Made by a program: the position numbers and the translations under genes. DNA of 64,000 nt from Coprinopsis marcescibilis (lineage: Eukaryota; Basidiomycota; Agaricomycetes; Agaricales; Psathyrellaceae): the NCBI GenBank assembly GCA_004369085.1, contig ML210243.1, positions 1-64,000 on the forward strand, given 5' to 3'. Shown here piece after piece: positions 50,669 to 61,368 of the stretch (its first letter is position 1; every line of letters begins with the position of its first letter). The notes under the pieces were generated by a model, which saw only the letters and a program-made list of their open reading frames with translations, was not told the DNA's origin and searched no databases.

Positions 50669-52200
50669 ATGTTCTCAAACACAGAAGATCAGGAATCTCC
50701 TCAATTATTTTCGTGTCGATGGGGATGGTGTCCCCATTCCTTTGCCAATGACTCTGACCTCACGCACCACGTAATTGCTGAGCACGTCAGAAAGGCAAAG
50801 CCTGTTCGAAGGGGGGAATTACCACTTATCTTGCGAGCAGAGCAAGGGTTGGGAGAATCTCTCCCAAGCCTTGAACTGCTTGGTGGACATTCGCAGTGCA
50901 AAAATCACGAACCGGGTGCTCATGTGGTCTCAAACAAGCTAGGTACGTTGGTATTGACTTGTAAAAATGTTTTCCCACTTAATCTAGCTCAGATATAGCA
51001 GATTCTCAACCACTGATTGAGCCGAGCTCTTCGTTGCCTTCACCTCCCAGGTCCAACCACGCTTCGTCAGTGTCACCCCAGGTTCAGAGCACAAAAAGTC
51101 TACCAGAAGCGACTGCCATGGAGCTTACCCCGAGCGTGCAACTCTCCATCACACGCGATGTCAAAAACAATCAGGGAAGCGTATTCGCTACGCCGCTATC
51201 GGCAAGGTTTTACACGAGCGATCGTGCATTAACTCCAAGCTTCGCGTCATTGTCCTCGCCCAATAAACCATCAACGCTCTCTGTCAACCCTGTAATTCCC
51301 AATCTGGAAACAGTACTGGCGGCAGTGGGTCGCGGAAAGAAGAGAAAACAGCGGGATTCAGAGCCCAATACTCCTCACCGCCAACTACCATATTCAGCCT
51401 CCATCGATTCAAATTTTTCGACTGGGTCCTCAGGAATCGTTGCAAATCATTTGACTCAGTCAAGAGATATGGACGTCGACGAGGAAGATGACTTTGTTCG
51501 ATATATCAACATCGATCAACTAGCGGATGGCTCAACCCAGCTGACGGAAAGTAATCCTTATGGAGGGGATACATTCCATATCAAGAAAACATTATCGCAA
51601 ATTAAGGCTTCACAGCTTGCGGACGTGACCCTCAGCCGGTCGCAATCGTCGACCATTGGTTCGCAAGACCCATTCTCCTCCTCAAACCTGGAGCCACCAC
51701 CCCCTGCTCAAAAACCACGTTCGTCGAGCCCGCCCTCTCTATCTCCAGAGGGACAGATGGAGCTTGATATCTCATCCCCAACGAAGGCTTCAAGGCCCCC
51801 CTCTCCTGTAGCGACGACGATGCCGCAGCAGGCTTGGTACGGTGTTCCCCACCGGTCCACGAAATTCAAATTTGCCGCCTCAGGTGGTGCCATAACGCCG
51901 GCTACTGAAGAACAAAAACCCCGCGTTTTCAAATTCCAGTCCGGGAGCGTGCCCTCCTTGAACCAACCCATTTTGCCCGCACCGAATGCAGGTGGCTCGC
52001 ACACTAGGGTCGGGAAAGATGGGGGCCTTGGACACATCTCCGACTCACAATCTTGCTCCTCTCAGGAACAAAGCACGGGTCGGGAGGAAGATAGCTCACA
52101 AGAGTCTAACTCACAAAATTCTTCCCTGGAATCCCAAGAACCTTATTACCCTCCACTCCAAACACAGGCGCCGTACGACAGCCAGTCAATGGATTTTTAG
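50669..52200 (+). CDS. Protein with one N-terminal C2H2 zinc finger and long disordered tail
   Basis: Exons 50669-50942 and 50999-52200 give 491 residues. A C2H2 finger lies at about residues 14-39: FSCRWGWCPHSF followed by DLTHHVIAEHV. The remaining 400 residues are Ser/Pro/Gln-rich with basic patches (RGKKRKQRDSE) and short acidic motifs (MDVDEEDDFVRYINIDQL). A composition like this fits a transcription factor or nuclear adaptor, but one finger alone gives no target. Exon 2 is very long for this window, as is usual for disordered regions. Confidence 0.75.
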
Positions 52201-52443
52201 GTTTGCATACTAATGTTCTCGAGTTCTCGAACATTGCATTCTTCTTGGACTTGTTATTTACATTTACATACATAATACCCTACGCATTCACAACGAGTTA
52301 TATATATTGCAGTGTACATTTGAGCGTTTTGCATGCCTACAAATGTCAGTTTCAACCGCTGCTCTCTATTGAAGTTAGTAACACCTACAAACAGAGTGGT
52401 CGAGGCCAACTTTGATCTCTCCATTGCCCACCATGACCTCAAT

Positions 52444-54011
52444 ATGGATTTCAACTTTAACCCCTGGGCAGCCGACACCAGCCTCACGACAAGCGCGACC
52501 CATACTGTAACAGTACAAGGGGCCGACAATGCTGCCGCACCACCTCAACCAACCAACGCTCTGGTCAAAGCACCGTCTCCAACTGACTTTCTCCTCATAA
52601 TCTTCATCCATGGATTCAAGGGCACAGACGAAACTTTCAACCAGTTTCCTGACCGGCTCCAGCATCTCTTGACGCAGTCTTTGCCTTCAGTCAAGGTTGA
52701 ATGTGCCATTTTTCCAGCTTATGAAGTGAATCGTCAACTGCTTCAGCTAGCGATGTTTAGATCTAACGGCTTATTCCACAGACCAAGGGCGAATTAGTTG
52801 GTGCATCCTACATAATGTAAGGTACTCTAGTCCTGATGCAGTTTACCTCGTTAGGATAAAGCCATCATACGCTTTGCGGACTGGCTCACTACCATGGTGG
52901 TGGAGAAAGAGGTTGCATGCGGAGGTGGATCAGGCAAAGCAAAGGTTGTGCTCTGCGGACATAGGTGCATTTGTCTAGACTCAATCCGTCTGAAGTCATA
53001 CTGAACACATCTACTCAGTATGGGCGGACTTCTTGCTGCTGACAGTCTCAGGGAATTCGTCAAATCTCGACCTGACAAGCAATGCCCTCTCTGGCCGAAT
53101 ATCATCGCATTGATCGCATTTGACACTCCGGTGTGCCCCTATAATCTACTCATTAATGACCACTTCTGATCAAGTCGTTGCAGTACCTCGGACTTCACCC
53201 GCACATAGTGAAGAACAGTGTAACGAAAGTCGCAGACCAGTTAAACACAGCCAAAGCTGTAGGCACAGCACTCTTCGGATCTTTTGCTGGGTTCACAGCA
53301 GCGAAAGCCGCCAGTGGTTCTTCCTCGCCAGCAGCACCAAATGCCGGAAATCAGGAGAAGTCTGCATGGTCAAAATGGGGTGGTCCTGCCGCGTACGCCA
53401 TTGGAGGTGCTGTCCTTGCAGGAGCAGCCGCGGGGGGAGCGTTGTACGCCCGTGATCAACTTACCCAAGGATACACATGGGCAACCGATCATTTGAAATA
53501 CGTCGGAACCCTGTGGGATGAGCCAAGTATGAAGGCTCGTGTCGAGTCCCTGGTTGATATTGAAGAGCAGGATGGGGTGGTGTTCCGCAAGTGGGTGTCT
53601 TCATAAACCGTGATTCATGCCGTGCATCTGACCCTTTTGCCCCGAGTCAGTTTCTACACATGCCTGCCGCCGAAGTTGCCCACATATTTAACATCAAGGA
53701 GCTTTGCTGTCCTCCCAGACTACGGTTCTCGAGCAGTGTCGAGATTCGAGGCGGCCAACAACGGGGTGGCAGAAGATGAGATTCAGGCTCACACAGGGAT
53801 GTTCAGCCCTGGCACTAACGATGGATATTATGAGCTTGGCTTGAAAGCGGCCACGCTCATCCAGGAGGTTTTTCAAAGATCAATGGTTCCTCAGACTAGG
53901 ACGACATCCTGGCCACGCCCTACATCACCCGCATGGTCTCAGATGCCAGAAACCAACTCGACACCTCCACCCTCTGGTAATAAAGTCGAAGGAGATTTGA
54001 TTAGTTTTTGA
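52444..54011 (+). CDS. DUF676-type serine hydrolase (alpha/beta fold)
   Basis: Six exons (52444-52725, 52782-52796, 52855-52964, 53019-53130, 53184-53590, 53651-54011) give 428 residues. The oxyanion strand is LLIIFIHGFKGTDETF. The nucleophile elbow VVLCGHSMGGLLAAD (Ser136) is split by an intron. A conserved LIAFDTPYLGLHPH follows. A Gly/Ala-rich hydrophobic stretch near residues 235-260 (GGPAAYAIGGAVLAGAAAGG) could be a membrane helix. This arrangement matches fungal DUF676/PGAP1-like lipase-fold proteins of unknown substrate. Exon 2 has only 15 bases (TKGEL) and the following intron has a GTTGGT donor. An ATG 12 bases upstream (52432) is out of frame. It converges with NAA10 at 36 bases. 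Confidence 0.85.
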
Positions 54012-54047
54012 GCGCGAACGTAGCGCTGGATATAAGGCAATAATCTG
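54012..54047. terminator. 36-base convergent spacer
   Basis: Only 36 bases separate the stop codons of the DUF676 hydrolase (plus) and NAA10 (minus). Both 3' ends must lie inside the neighbouring gene's coding or 3' UTR sequence; no separate bidirectional terminator can fit. Confidence 0.4.
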
Positions 54048-54819
54048 CTACACGGATCGCTTCAGCGATAGGTGCATCGATAGGGCGTCCTCTCCGTCAG
54101 CGTCTGGAGTATTTATTAACATGTATCGTGCAAATAGAGTTGAGTCGATTCAAACTCACAATACTTCTTCTCGACATCCTTTACTGTGAACCCAAGGGTA
54201 TCTCGATATAAACCAATGGCCGCGCGATTGGATTGGCGAACGTGAAGTGAAACGTGGGATGCATTGTAAATTTCTGCCATGGATTCTTCTGCGTAACCCG
54301 TTCAGTGAATTTCCATAAAAAAGCTGAGATTGAACGCACGAGATTGAACCATGAGCTTTTTGGCAAGTCCAAGGCGACGATATGATCGCAGCACCGAGAT
54401 CGAGGTTACATGTCCCCGAGGTTCTTCGTTTTCTGACGTTTCCTCGTCCCTGAATTCGAATTAACTTCTGAAAGACATCAGGTGTTCGTTCACTTGACCC
54501 AGACGCACATTTTGGCAAGGATGTATCCAACGATGCGTCCGCTAGCGTCTTCCGCGACGTAAGACAGGCCAGGCCAGGTCATTGCATGGTAGAGATCTGA
54601 TCACGAATACGAGGTGTTCCTTTGCGTTCGTCATTTCAGTTGTTCGAAATAGTGTGGATGGTGGCGCACAGTATCTCATGGTATAGTTTTCGGGGAGGTT
54701 GTGCAGATTGCAGGACTGCATTCCCATCAAATCCTCTACCTGCAGATGTGGAGTTGCTGAATATTCTAGTTCTGGGGACTTGGATCGCGGGCACTTACTC
54801 TTACGGGTCTAATGTTCAT
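54048..54819 (-). CDS. NAA10: N-alpha-acetyltransferase 10 (ARD1), NatA catalytic subunit
   Basis: Six minus-strand exons (54799-54819, 54670-54739, 54509-54596, 54340-54449, 54160-54288, 54048-54103) give 157 residues. NatA acetylates N-termini of nascent proteins at the ribosome. The sequence begins [20 protein letters not shown], with [39 protein letters not shown], the acetyl-CoA-binding region [20 protein letters not shown], and [20 protein letters not shown] ending in KKYYADGEDAL. The family is unmistakable. The protein is short at the C-terminus, lacking the long acidic tail of animal NAA10, as in yeasts. Confidence 0.95.
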
Positions 54820-55058
54820 AGTGTTACTTTTGTGTGGAGAAAGTGAGAGATGGAAGGTGAGTGATGTCAAGACCGTTCCCGGTTGATAGTGTTTGGCGAC
54901 ATTCCATTCACAGGCAAATGATCCCGAGGATAAACAGGGGCTATGAGGCGAACAATAACAGGCCGCAGGCGTCCTCTCGCAAAGAGACTTCCGAAGCAAC
55001 ATTTATTATATATATTAAATTATATACAGGAGATAGTCTAGCGGTGTCCGAATGCCAT

Positions 55059-56850
55059 TCATTCCACGATAACATCCCCCGGTGCTCCAGCGAGTTTGCG
55101 CCTTGGTTTTCCATCCTTTTTGACGCCGATGATTTTGGGTTCCATCTTAACAATCTTGGCATCCTTCAGTTGCTCTTCAAACCGGTTATCCAAGAAAGCA
55201 ACCGATACATCGGCAATTGTGTTGAATATATTTCTTGCGGTTTTGCCTGAGATTATTGGAAGAATGGGAAAATCTGAGAAGGACGTGTGCTTGGAGCCAA
55301 CTAGGAACCAATGTCAGCAAAATACTTTTCAAGACGAGGAACTAAGGACCTAAAGTGACAATCCTTCGACCGTTGGGCTCCCATCCCTTCACTATCTCCT
55401 GTAACCTGGCGAAGTGGTCCTTCCATAGCGTGAACGTTTCGGAATTGATGACCAGCATACGTGGATGGGCTGGTGTCGCCGACGGGACGATGTCATTCTG
55501 CTCGAGCGCGGATGATACGAAGTCGGCGATGTTGTTCTCCTTGACATTATTACCGCCGGATTTCATGGGGAAAGGACCCGGTGCAGGTAAGGGCTCAAGC
55601 CATGGGTCCAGAATGATAGCCTTATCGACCGGGAGTCTGTCGTATTCGTCTGAAGGATTGGAAGATAGTATTGACAACTTGAACTGAGTTGAGAAAGGTT
55701 GTACAGGCTTCACACGGAATGGCACTTACAACCGTGCAACCACCAAATGAATGTCCAGCGAGCACTATATTTTCGTCACAATTGACAAACGGCTTCTCTG
55801 TAGCTTCATCTAAGCCCCAGCTCTTCCGATCAAAGTGTGTCCCGTCTATCGTCTCCAGGTGGGTTCCTGGGGTGTTGTGTATGAATTTGTGGAATGTGTT
55901 GTATGTGATGTAAACTTCGTGGTGCCTAAACGCAAGCTGCTCTACTCGAAGTGGGAATGGCGCCGTCTTGATTGAATCACTGTCGTCATCCCAGCTGAAG
56001 GCCATCAGCAACTGCTTCACAGACCGCGGGTTAACTCCCTCTTACTGAATATCACTTTCCCGCAGATACAACAGCGTGCGGGGCTTCGACTTCTCACCGT
56101 CGATGTTCCATGACCGGGGCATTGAAACGGTTCCGGTTCCATCCCGATGTTCGACTGCAAGGACTACACGTCCGGAAGCAGCTAAGCGAGAACAGAACTG
56201 ACTGCAGATGTCGTTCAATTCACTGTCCCGGCGCGTGTAAGTTGTTTTTAACTCGCCTGTAAGCTGTCCTGGATCCTCCCAAACCATGCGAGAAGATAAC
56301 AAGTGGCCATTGGTTTTCCGAGGCTACAGTTGCATTTTTTGGGTCCAGAAGAGGGGCGTTCGGATACGCAGGGATCTAACAGCGCATAGTTAGAAACCGG
56401 ACGTCAGTTGATATTTTCTCTCACCTTGACCAGGGTCCCAAAGAAGTATACTATAGGCCATAAAAGCCAACTGGAAAAGCCTTTTTGCTGTTTAGTTCCT
56501 TCAATCTTCGTTTATATCTCCTTTATTTACCTAAAAACGTGCTGAACCCTTGGAGAGATTCCTTGACGGGTCTGAGCGGTCCTTCAATTAGAGCTGGACA
56601 ACTTTTATAACATGTAGGCGCACCGAATAAACCAATCGACACCCTTGGTAATAGGCTTGCTGGTTGTATCAGCGGGATAATATGCGGTGAAGGCTACTTC
56701 TTCGAGGTATAAGGCATTGTTGGGTCGAGTAGAGCCAGTAGGTGGGCTTCGAAGCTTGACAGTGCCGATAGGACGTGGCCGCTGTACCGGGGAGACAAAC
56801 GTTGTCACACCCACTGGGAATCGCCCTTGAATAGCTGGCAAGAAGAACAT
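55059..56850 (-). CDS. PAF-acetylhydrolase-like phospholipase A2
   Basis: Eight minus-strand exons (56624-56850, 56531-56571, 56425-56480, 56257-56375, 56046-56201, 55730-55994, 55350-55677, 55059-55300) give 477 residues. The family removes short or oxidised acyl groups from phospholipids. Visible are WPLVIFSHGLGGSRTAYSQF (oxyanion region), VVLAVEHRDGTG, the nucleophile elbow VLAGHSFGGCTV (Ser282), the acid in AIILDPWLEPL, and the catalytic His in GSKHTSFSDFP. No signal peptide is seen, so it is probably intracellular. Intron 4 has a GC donor (GCGAGT); the GT alternative three bases downstream gives AYRRFCS instead of the family-like AYSQFCS. The acceptor of intron 6 may lie six bases earlier (adds FK). 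Confidence 0.9.
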
Positions 56851-57496
56851 TACAGCTCCCCCACCTGTTCCTCTCCCCGGCTAAGTGTCACCGTGGTTAT
56901 GTCCGACTTGCGTAAGGTTGGATTACTACGTTCTTTATTTGAAAGCCGGGCACCGCCAATGCCAACGCCACAGATGTTTGACGCGCAGAGGATGAGTCTT
57001 AGTGATGGCTGCGGCGTTGTTAATGGTGCCGCGACTCGAGTCCAGTCGGAGATTGCAGCTTCGACACTTGCTTCACAGTGTCCACGACAACTCCACGACG
57101 CCGACCAAGTACTAGAAGACACACTCAAGCCCGTCAGTCCACCTATTGGGATTCGCACCAATGGGCTCACATGTCCGTTTGCAACTCAAAACCGCTCCGC
57201 GACAAGCAGCAGACTCGGCGTTATGGAATTCGTAATTGGTTTCCAACACCGTGTAGATTTAGCATCGGGACTATAAACAGGTTTCGCCGATTAGCAGTGG
57301 GGCTTGTTTTGAAGACATCCATAACTCCCGAATGACGTCGGTGTTGGTCCACGAACAAATTCCTAGCATGAAGCTGGCTGTAATGTCTCTGTCAACTTAA
57401 CCTTACCAACAGTGCAGTTTCAACGAGGCCCCGATTATAAAGTGACCGCAGGGGGCTCACTACCTGGGTGTTCGAAACCGAGCTCCCATCCCGCAT
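56851..57496. promoter_or_regulatory. Divergent promoter region PAF-acetylhydrolase / HSL-like hydrolase
   Basis: 646 bases. Frames present on both strands (to 57276) are not spliced to anything and show no conserved features. A tRNA B-box-like TGTTCGAAAC near 57469-57478 was checked and rejected as part of a tRNA. Confidence 0.35.
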
Positions 57497-60400
57497 ATGC
57501 CTGTCTCTACCGCGTCAGCAGCCGTTCACATTACACCAGGTGGGTCTTGGGGACAATTTGGTACATGGACGTCTTAACCGATCTTTACAGTTGTTCTGAA
57601 GACATTCCTTCGCCATGGAAAACGTCGCAGACAGAGAGAAGCCGACAAGGTCGAAGCTCCTCAAGATGTCATTTTCTTCGACCAGTCAGTACATTGACTA
57701 GGTTCAATTGTCTGCAATGGTTCTAATAATTTCTCTGATTATTAGGGCATTTCACATTGTAAAAGGTATGTATGTTCGCTTGATCCATTGCAAGAGCAAC
57801 CAATCACTCACATCAACTGAAGCATTCATTGAGCTCGGGACCAACAACACTGTGGAATCCCTCCAAGCCTTGTACGTGCATCTTCGTGCAGGTTTGTTCT
57901 TCAGAAAGCTTATCACCAGCATACCTGCGGCGTAGCACAAACACCCACATTCCATCTCCTTACTGGGCAGCTGTTAGCCCTGTGTGTATCCCTTTGACGA
58001 CATGCAACGAATCCGCAGACGTGTTGATCAAATGGTTCGGACCCCAGGAACTGAAGTATGTTGTGGGTGGAGAAAGATGGTGGCAAGTGCGAGGCCTCAA
58101 CGGTCTTGATGGTGAATGGATAGCAGAGCGAGAGCATTTGGACCAAACTGAGGATGTGGCGAAAGGCCGAAAACTTCGCAGTCAAGATGAAGACATCCTG
58201 AGGATGGAAAAGCTCGAATCTGTCATGGTAGGCATTATGTTGCAGCCCTAGTTTCTATGCCGATAGCTTTTGAAGCTCTACATTCACGGAGGTGGATATT
58301 TCTGGGGTAGCCTTAGTGGGTTGAAATTCATCTCGGCTTTTGAAAACTTGTTGACCAAATTACAATCATAGACACCCACCGATTTCAAATACTTCGTTAT
58401 GCTCGAAAATTCAAGGGACGCGCCTTTGCAGTCAATTATCGGTGTGCACCAACCTGCTCCCTTGAGTTTACACGTATGAACTGTTCCGTTGCTTAGGAAA
58501 GCCCCGCAATACCCATGGCCTTGTCCATTGCAAGACGTTCTGGCTGCATGTAAGCCTCATTTCCAGTCTGTTCCGTGCCTTCAGCTAACGATGCGAAGAC
58601 TTATATTTAATTCGGCCTCCACCGGGAGCATTACACGCACCAGCGCCCCCCAGTAAGATTGTTCTGGCGGGAGACTCGGCAGGAGGAGGCTTATGCGTGA
58701 CTGTCATGACTGTCCTTCGTGACATCGGCCTGCCCATGCCTGCAGGAGCTGTGCTCATTAGTCCATGAGTTGACTTGACTCACAGTTTTCCAAGCGTGAT
58801 GCAAAACAGCGATACAGTGAGTAACCTATGTTTTTTATTCTCTTGGCAGTTGATCAATGAAAAGCAGGATATCCTTCCTCTACACGGGTTCCTTGCGAAA
58901 CCGTCGACTCTTTGGCCCCTTGAACCTATTCCCTTTGTTGGGCCGAGAGTCGCTCCATCGGAAACAAATCCTCCTCCCAAGCCAGGCCATACTGACACTT
59001 TGAAGCCCACTGAAGAAAGGTTACGCATAGCAAAAGAGGCTCTTGATGTTCCTAAAGGGGGTTACGCCGTGAAGACACAAGAAGAGATGTCGGAAAATAC
59101 CCGGATAAGGCAAACCCCGATCGAGGCGATATTGAAATCTCCTGGTCTCAGCCCAGTGGCGTTCCAAAGCTATCCACACAAAGTGTATCCCACAACGACG
59201 AAGATGACCCAGAACAATGGAAGCCAAAGCCGCCCAAAGTCTTCATGGAGAACCCAACTGCTGTTCCTTTGGAACTCCGTTGTCAAATCCAAATGTATGC
59301 GCTTTCCGAGTAAGAACCTTACCTTTGTTTGCTGCTATTTCAGACTGACTGATTGCGGTCCCAAGACAAGTTACTCACCCTCTTGTTTCGCCGATACTCC
59401 AAGGCTCGTTAGGAAATCTACCGCCACTCTACATTCTCGCCGGTGATGGGGAAATGCTACGGGATGAGATCATCTACCTGGCGCACCGTGCGGCACTCCC
59501 GAGCGAGTATCCGGTCCGTCCGGAAATTCTTAAAGAGGCACGAAGGCAGGCAGATAACGCGAATAAATTCACAAAGCCGACCAAGGTATAGAAGGTGCCT
59601 TTGAGGAACTCTAGCCGTCTGACATTCTTCACAGGTTCACTTGCAGGTATTCGACGGGATGTGTCACGTCCTTACGGTCTTCATGTTCGAGAAAAGTGTA
59701 TGTTTGATCACTGCATCCTACTTTAAATTTATCCTCAAGTGATTCAAACAGGCCCGCTACGCGTACCGCTCCATTGCAGAATTCGTCAAGCATGTTACTC
59801 AGAACGGTTTAGAGCACCTTGACCGCAAACCCTTTCCCGAATTTCGCTGGACCCCGGAAAAGAATCCGACAGGAGATACGAATAGGAATAGTGAATCTGT
59901 CGATTCTGCAACGTCTTCTCAGAAATCTAGGGAGCAGGATGAGAAGGACGCGGAGGACCTCTACAAATCTAACGCGGACATTTTAACAGAGTCTGTATCC
60001 CAGAAGCCACCAAGAGGAGAGCCAGGAAACCTAGCAAGAGGCGAAGGTGGCAATGAGAATATAGTGGGTCGTATCCTTCTCCTTTGACTACCCTGCGTTG
60101 ATGTAAATCAGGGCTCAGCGAACGTCGATTTCATTTCGGAAAGGGTCAGCATCCGTGCAGTTGTGCGTCCGATGGAAGCGAAAGGAGATATTCCAGCGTT
60201 GCAGGTTTCTCCATCGTGTGTCGGGGTCATCAAGGAGGCCCCAGCTATGCGATGGCTACGCGGCCAAGAACGGTGGGATCAGAAGTTCGCAAAGGCCGGA
60301 GCTCGTGTTCTTAGAGAGCGAAAGGGCTACGAGGAACGAGCAGAACGCCTCATTGAACGTGCATTGGCGCAAGGACTGGTCCATGAGGCGTTTCCAGAGC

Positions 60401-60997
60401 GGGACAACATCCCGGTCAATGAAGAAACAAAGCCCGGCAAACTGGTTAAAAAGAAGATTTCTCCAGGAAAGATCCAAGCCGATAGAAGGTGGGGACCTTT
60501 GGATCTGCAAGATGAGCGGCCTCCGCCTTCAGCAATTGCTGGTCGGCGGGATAATGTCAGTGCTTAGAATACTTTTCAGAACCTCTTTCTAATTTGTGGT
60601 TTTAGCGGGATTCTCTTGCATTGCTCAGGCAAAGCATTTATTATTCGGCGCCTGTAACGCACAAAACCGTTCCAAGGTGGACCTCAAAGGATACCATTCG
60701 CGCCGCCATTGACCCACATGACGATACAACTACGCCTCCAAAGCAATCCGTCGCAGAACAACAGGTCTCGGCCGCGCCTGTGACACCTTTGAATGGGTTG
60801 CGCATGTGGAATAACCTTCTTACGTATGTCGCTACTAGAATGGCCGACATCTATTTCTGAAAGCCTCTGTTCACAGATATTGGGGTAAGAAGGGTGCTGG
60901 AATGGCTTCTGACGGTATAAAGTCCACACTTTCGACGCTTCAACGTGCTTCCGGTCCTGAAAAGGCGGGCGTCGCGTCTTCCTCGACTCCGACATGA
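57497..60997 (+). CDS. HSL-like alpha/beta hydrolase, interrupted by an in-frame TGA
   Basis: Seventeen exons: 57497-57539, 57591-57684, 57746-57765, 57823-57871, 57936-58227, 58267-58315, 58372-58441, 58497-58549, 58599-58816, 58868-59144, 59204-59309, 59366-59585, 59635-59697, 59752-60063, 60112-60555, 60606-60823, 60877-60997. They span 882 codons plus stop, counting the internal TGA at 58766-58768 (codon 280). Hormone-sensitive-lipase family features: oxyanion motif [11 protein letters not shown] (His173), GDSAGGG with Ser250, [15 protein letters not shown] with the acid, and [12 protein letters not shown] with the His. The long C-terminal part is disordered apart from KYAYRS-type and RWDQKF-type blocks. 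If the TGA is read as stop, the product is 279 residues and lacks acid and His. The junction 59145-59203 rests on a weak GTCTCA donor. All other junctions are clean, so this is a recent lesion, a recoded or edited site, or an assembly error. Confidence 0.8.
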
Positions 60998-61368
60998 CGC
61001 GCTCCTTGTATTTGCGTTGTACGGCAAAGACACGTCCTTTATTCTTCCTCGAGGCCGTTGTTATTTATTTGATTCGCCGCCCATATCGGAAAACCGATTC
61101 TTTATGCTTGCGTGTATTTACAGAAGAGCAACCCTCTCTTACGGCGTCCTTATCAATTGATTTGACAAACGCACAGACCAGACGGACGCACCGTGGGAAC
61201 TTAGGGGATGTATAATTTATGGCGTGTTCGCCTCGCCTTTGTCTCGTTCTGCCATCGCAGTAGTGTTCCTATCCCCCACTTGTTATTTTGTACGTCCCCC
61301 TCGAACGTATCTAGTACTACGAGCTCGCCGCTGACCTCCTACTCATCTCAAAGTTTCTCATCGTCAAA
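60998..61368. promoter_or_regulatory. Promoter of alpha-tubulin
   Basis: 371 bases between the hydrolase stop and the tubulin ATG. A TATAATTTAT element lies at about 61210-61219, some 150 bases upstream of the ATG, followed by a pyrimidine-rich leader, as in strongly expressed fungal genes. Confidence 0.45.

Noticed and set aside
56827..57276. Plus-strand 149-codon frame between PAF-acetylhydrolase and HSL-like genes
   Set aside because: Overlaps the PAF-acetylhydrolase start antisense, has no splice partner and no recognisable features.
57465..57482. tRNA B-box-like TGTTCGAAAC
   Set aside because: The surrounding bases do not fold into acceptor, D and anticodon arms, and no A-box lies at the right distance.
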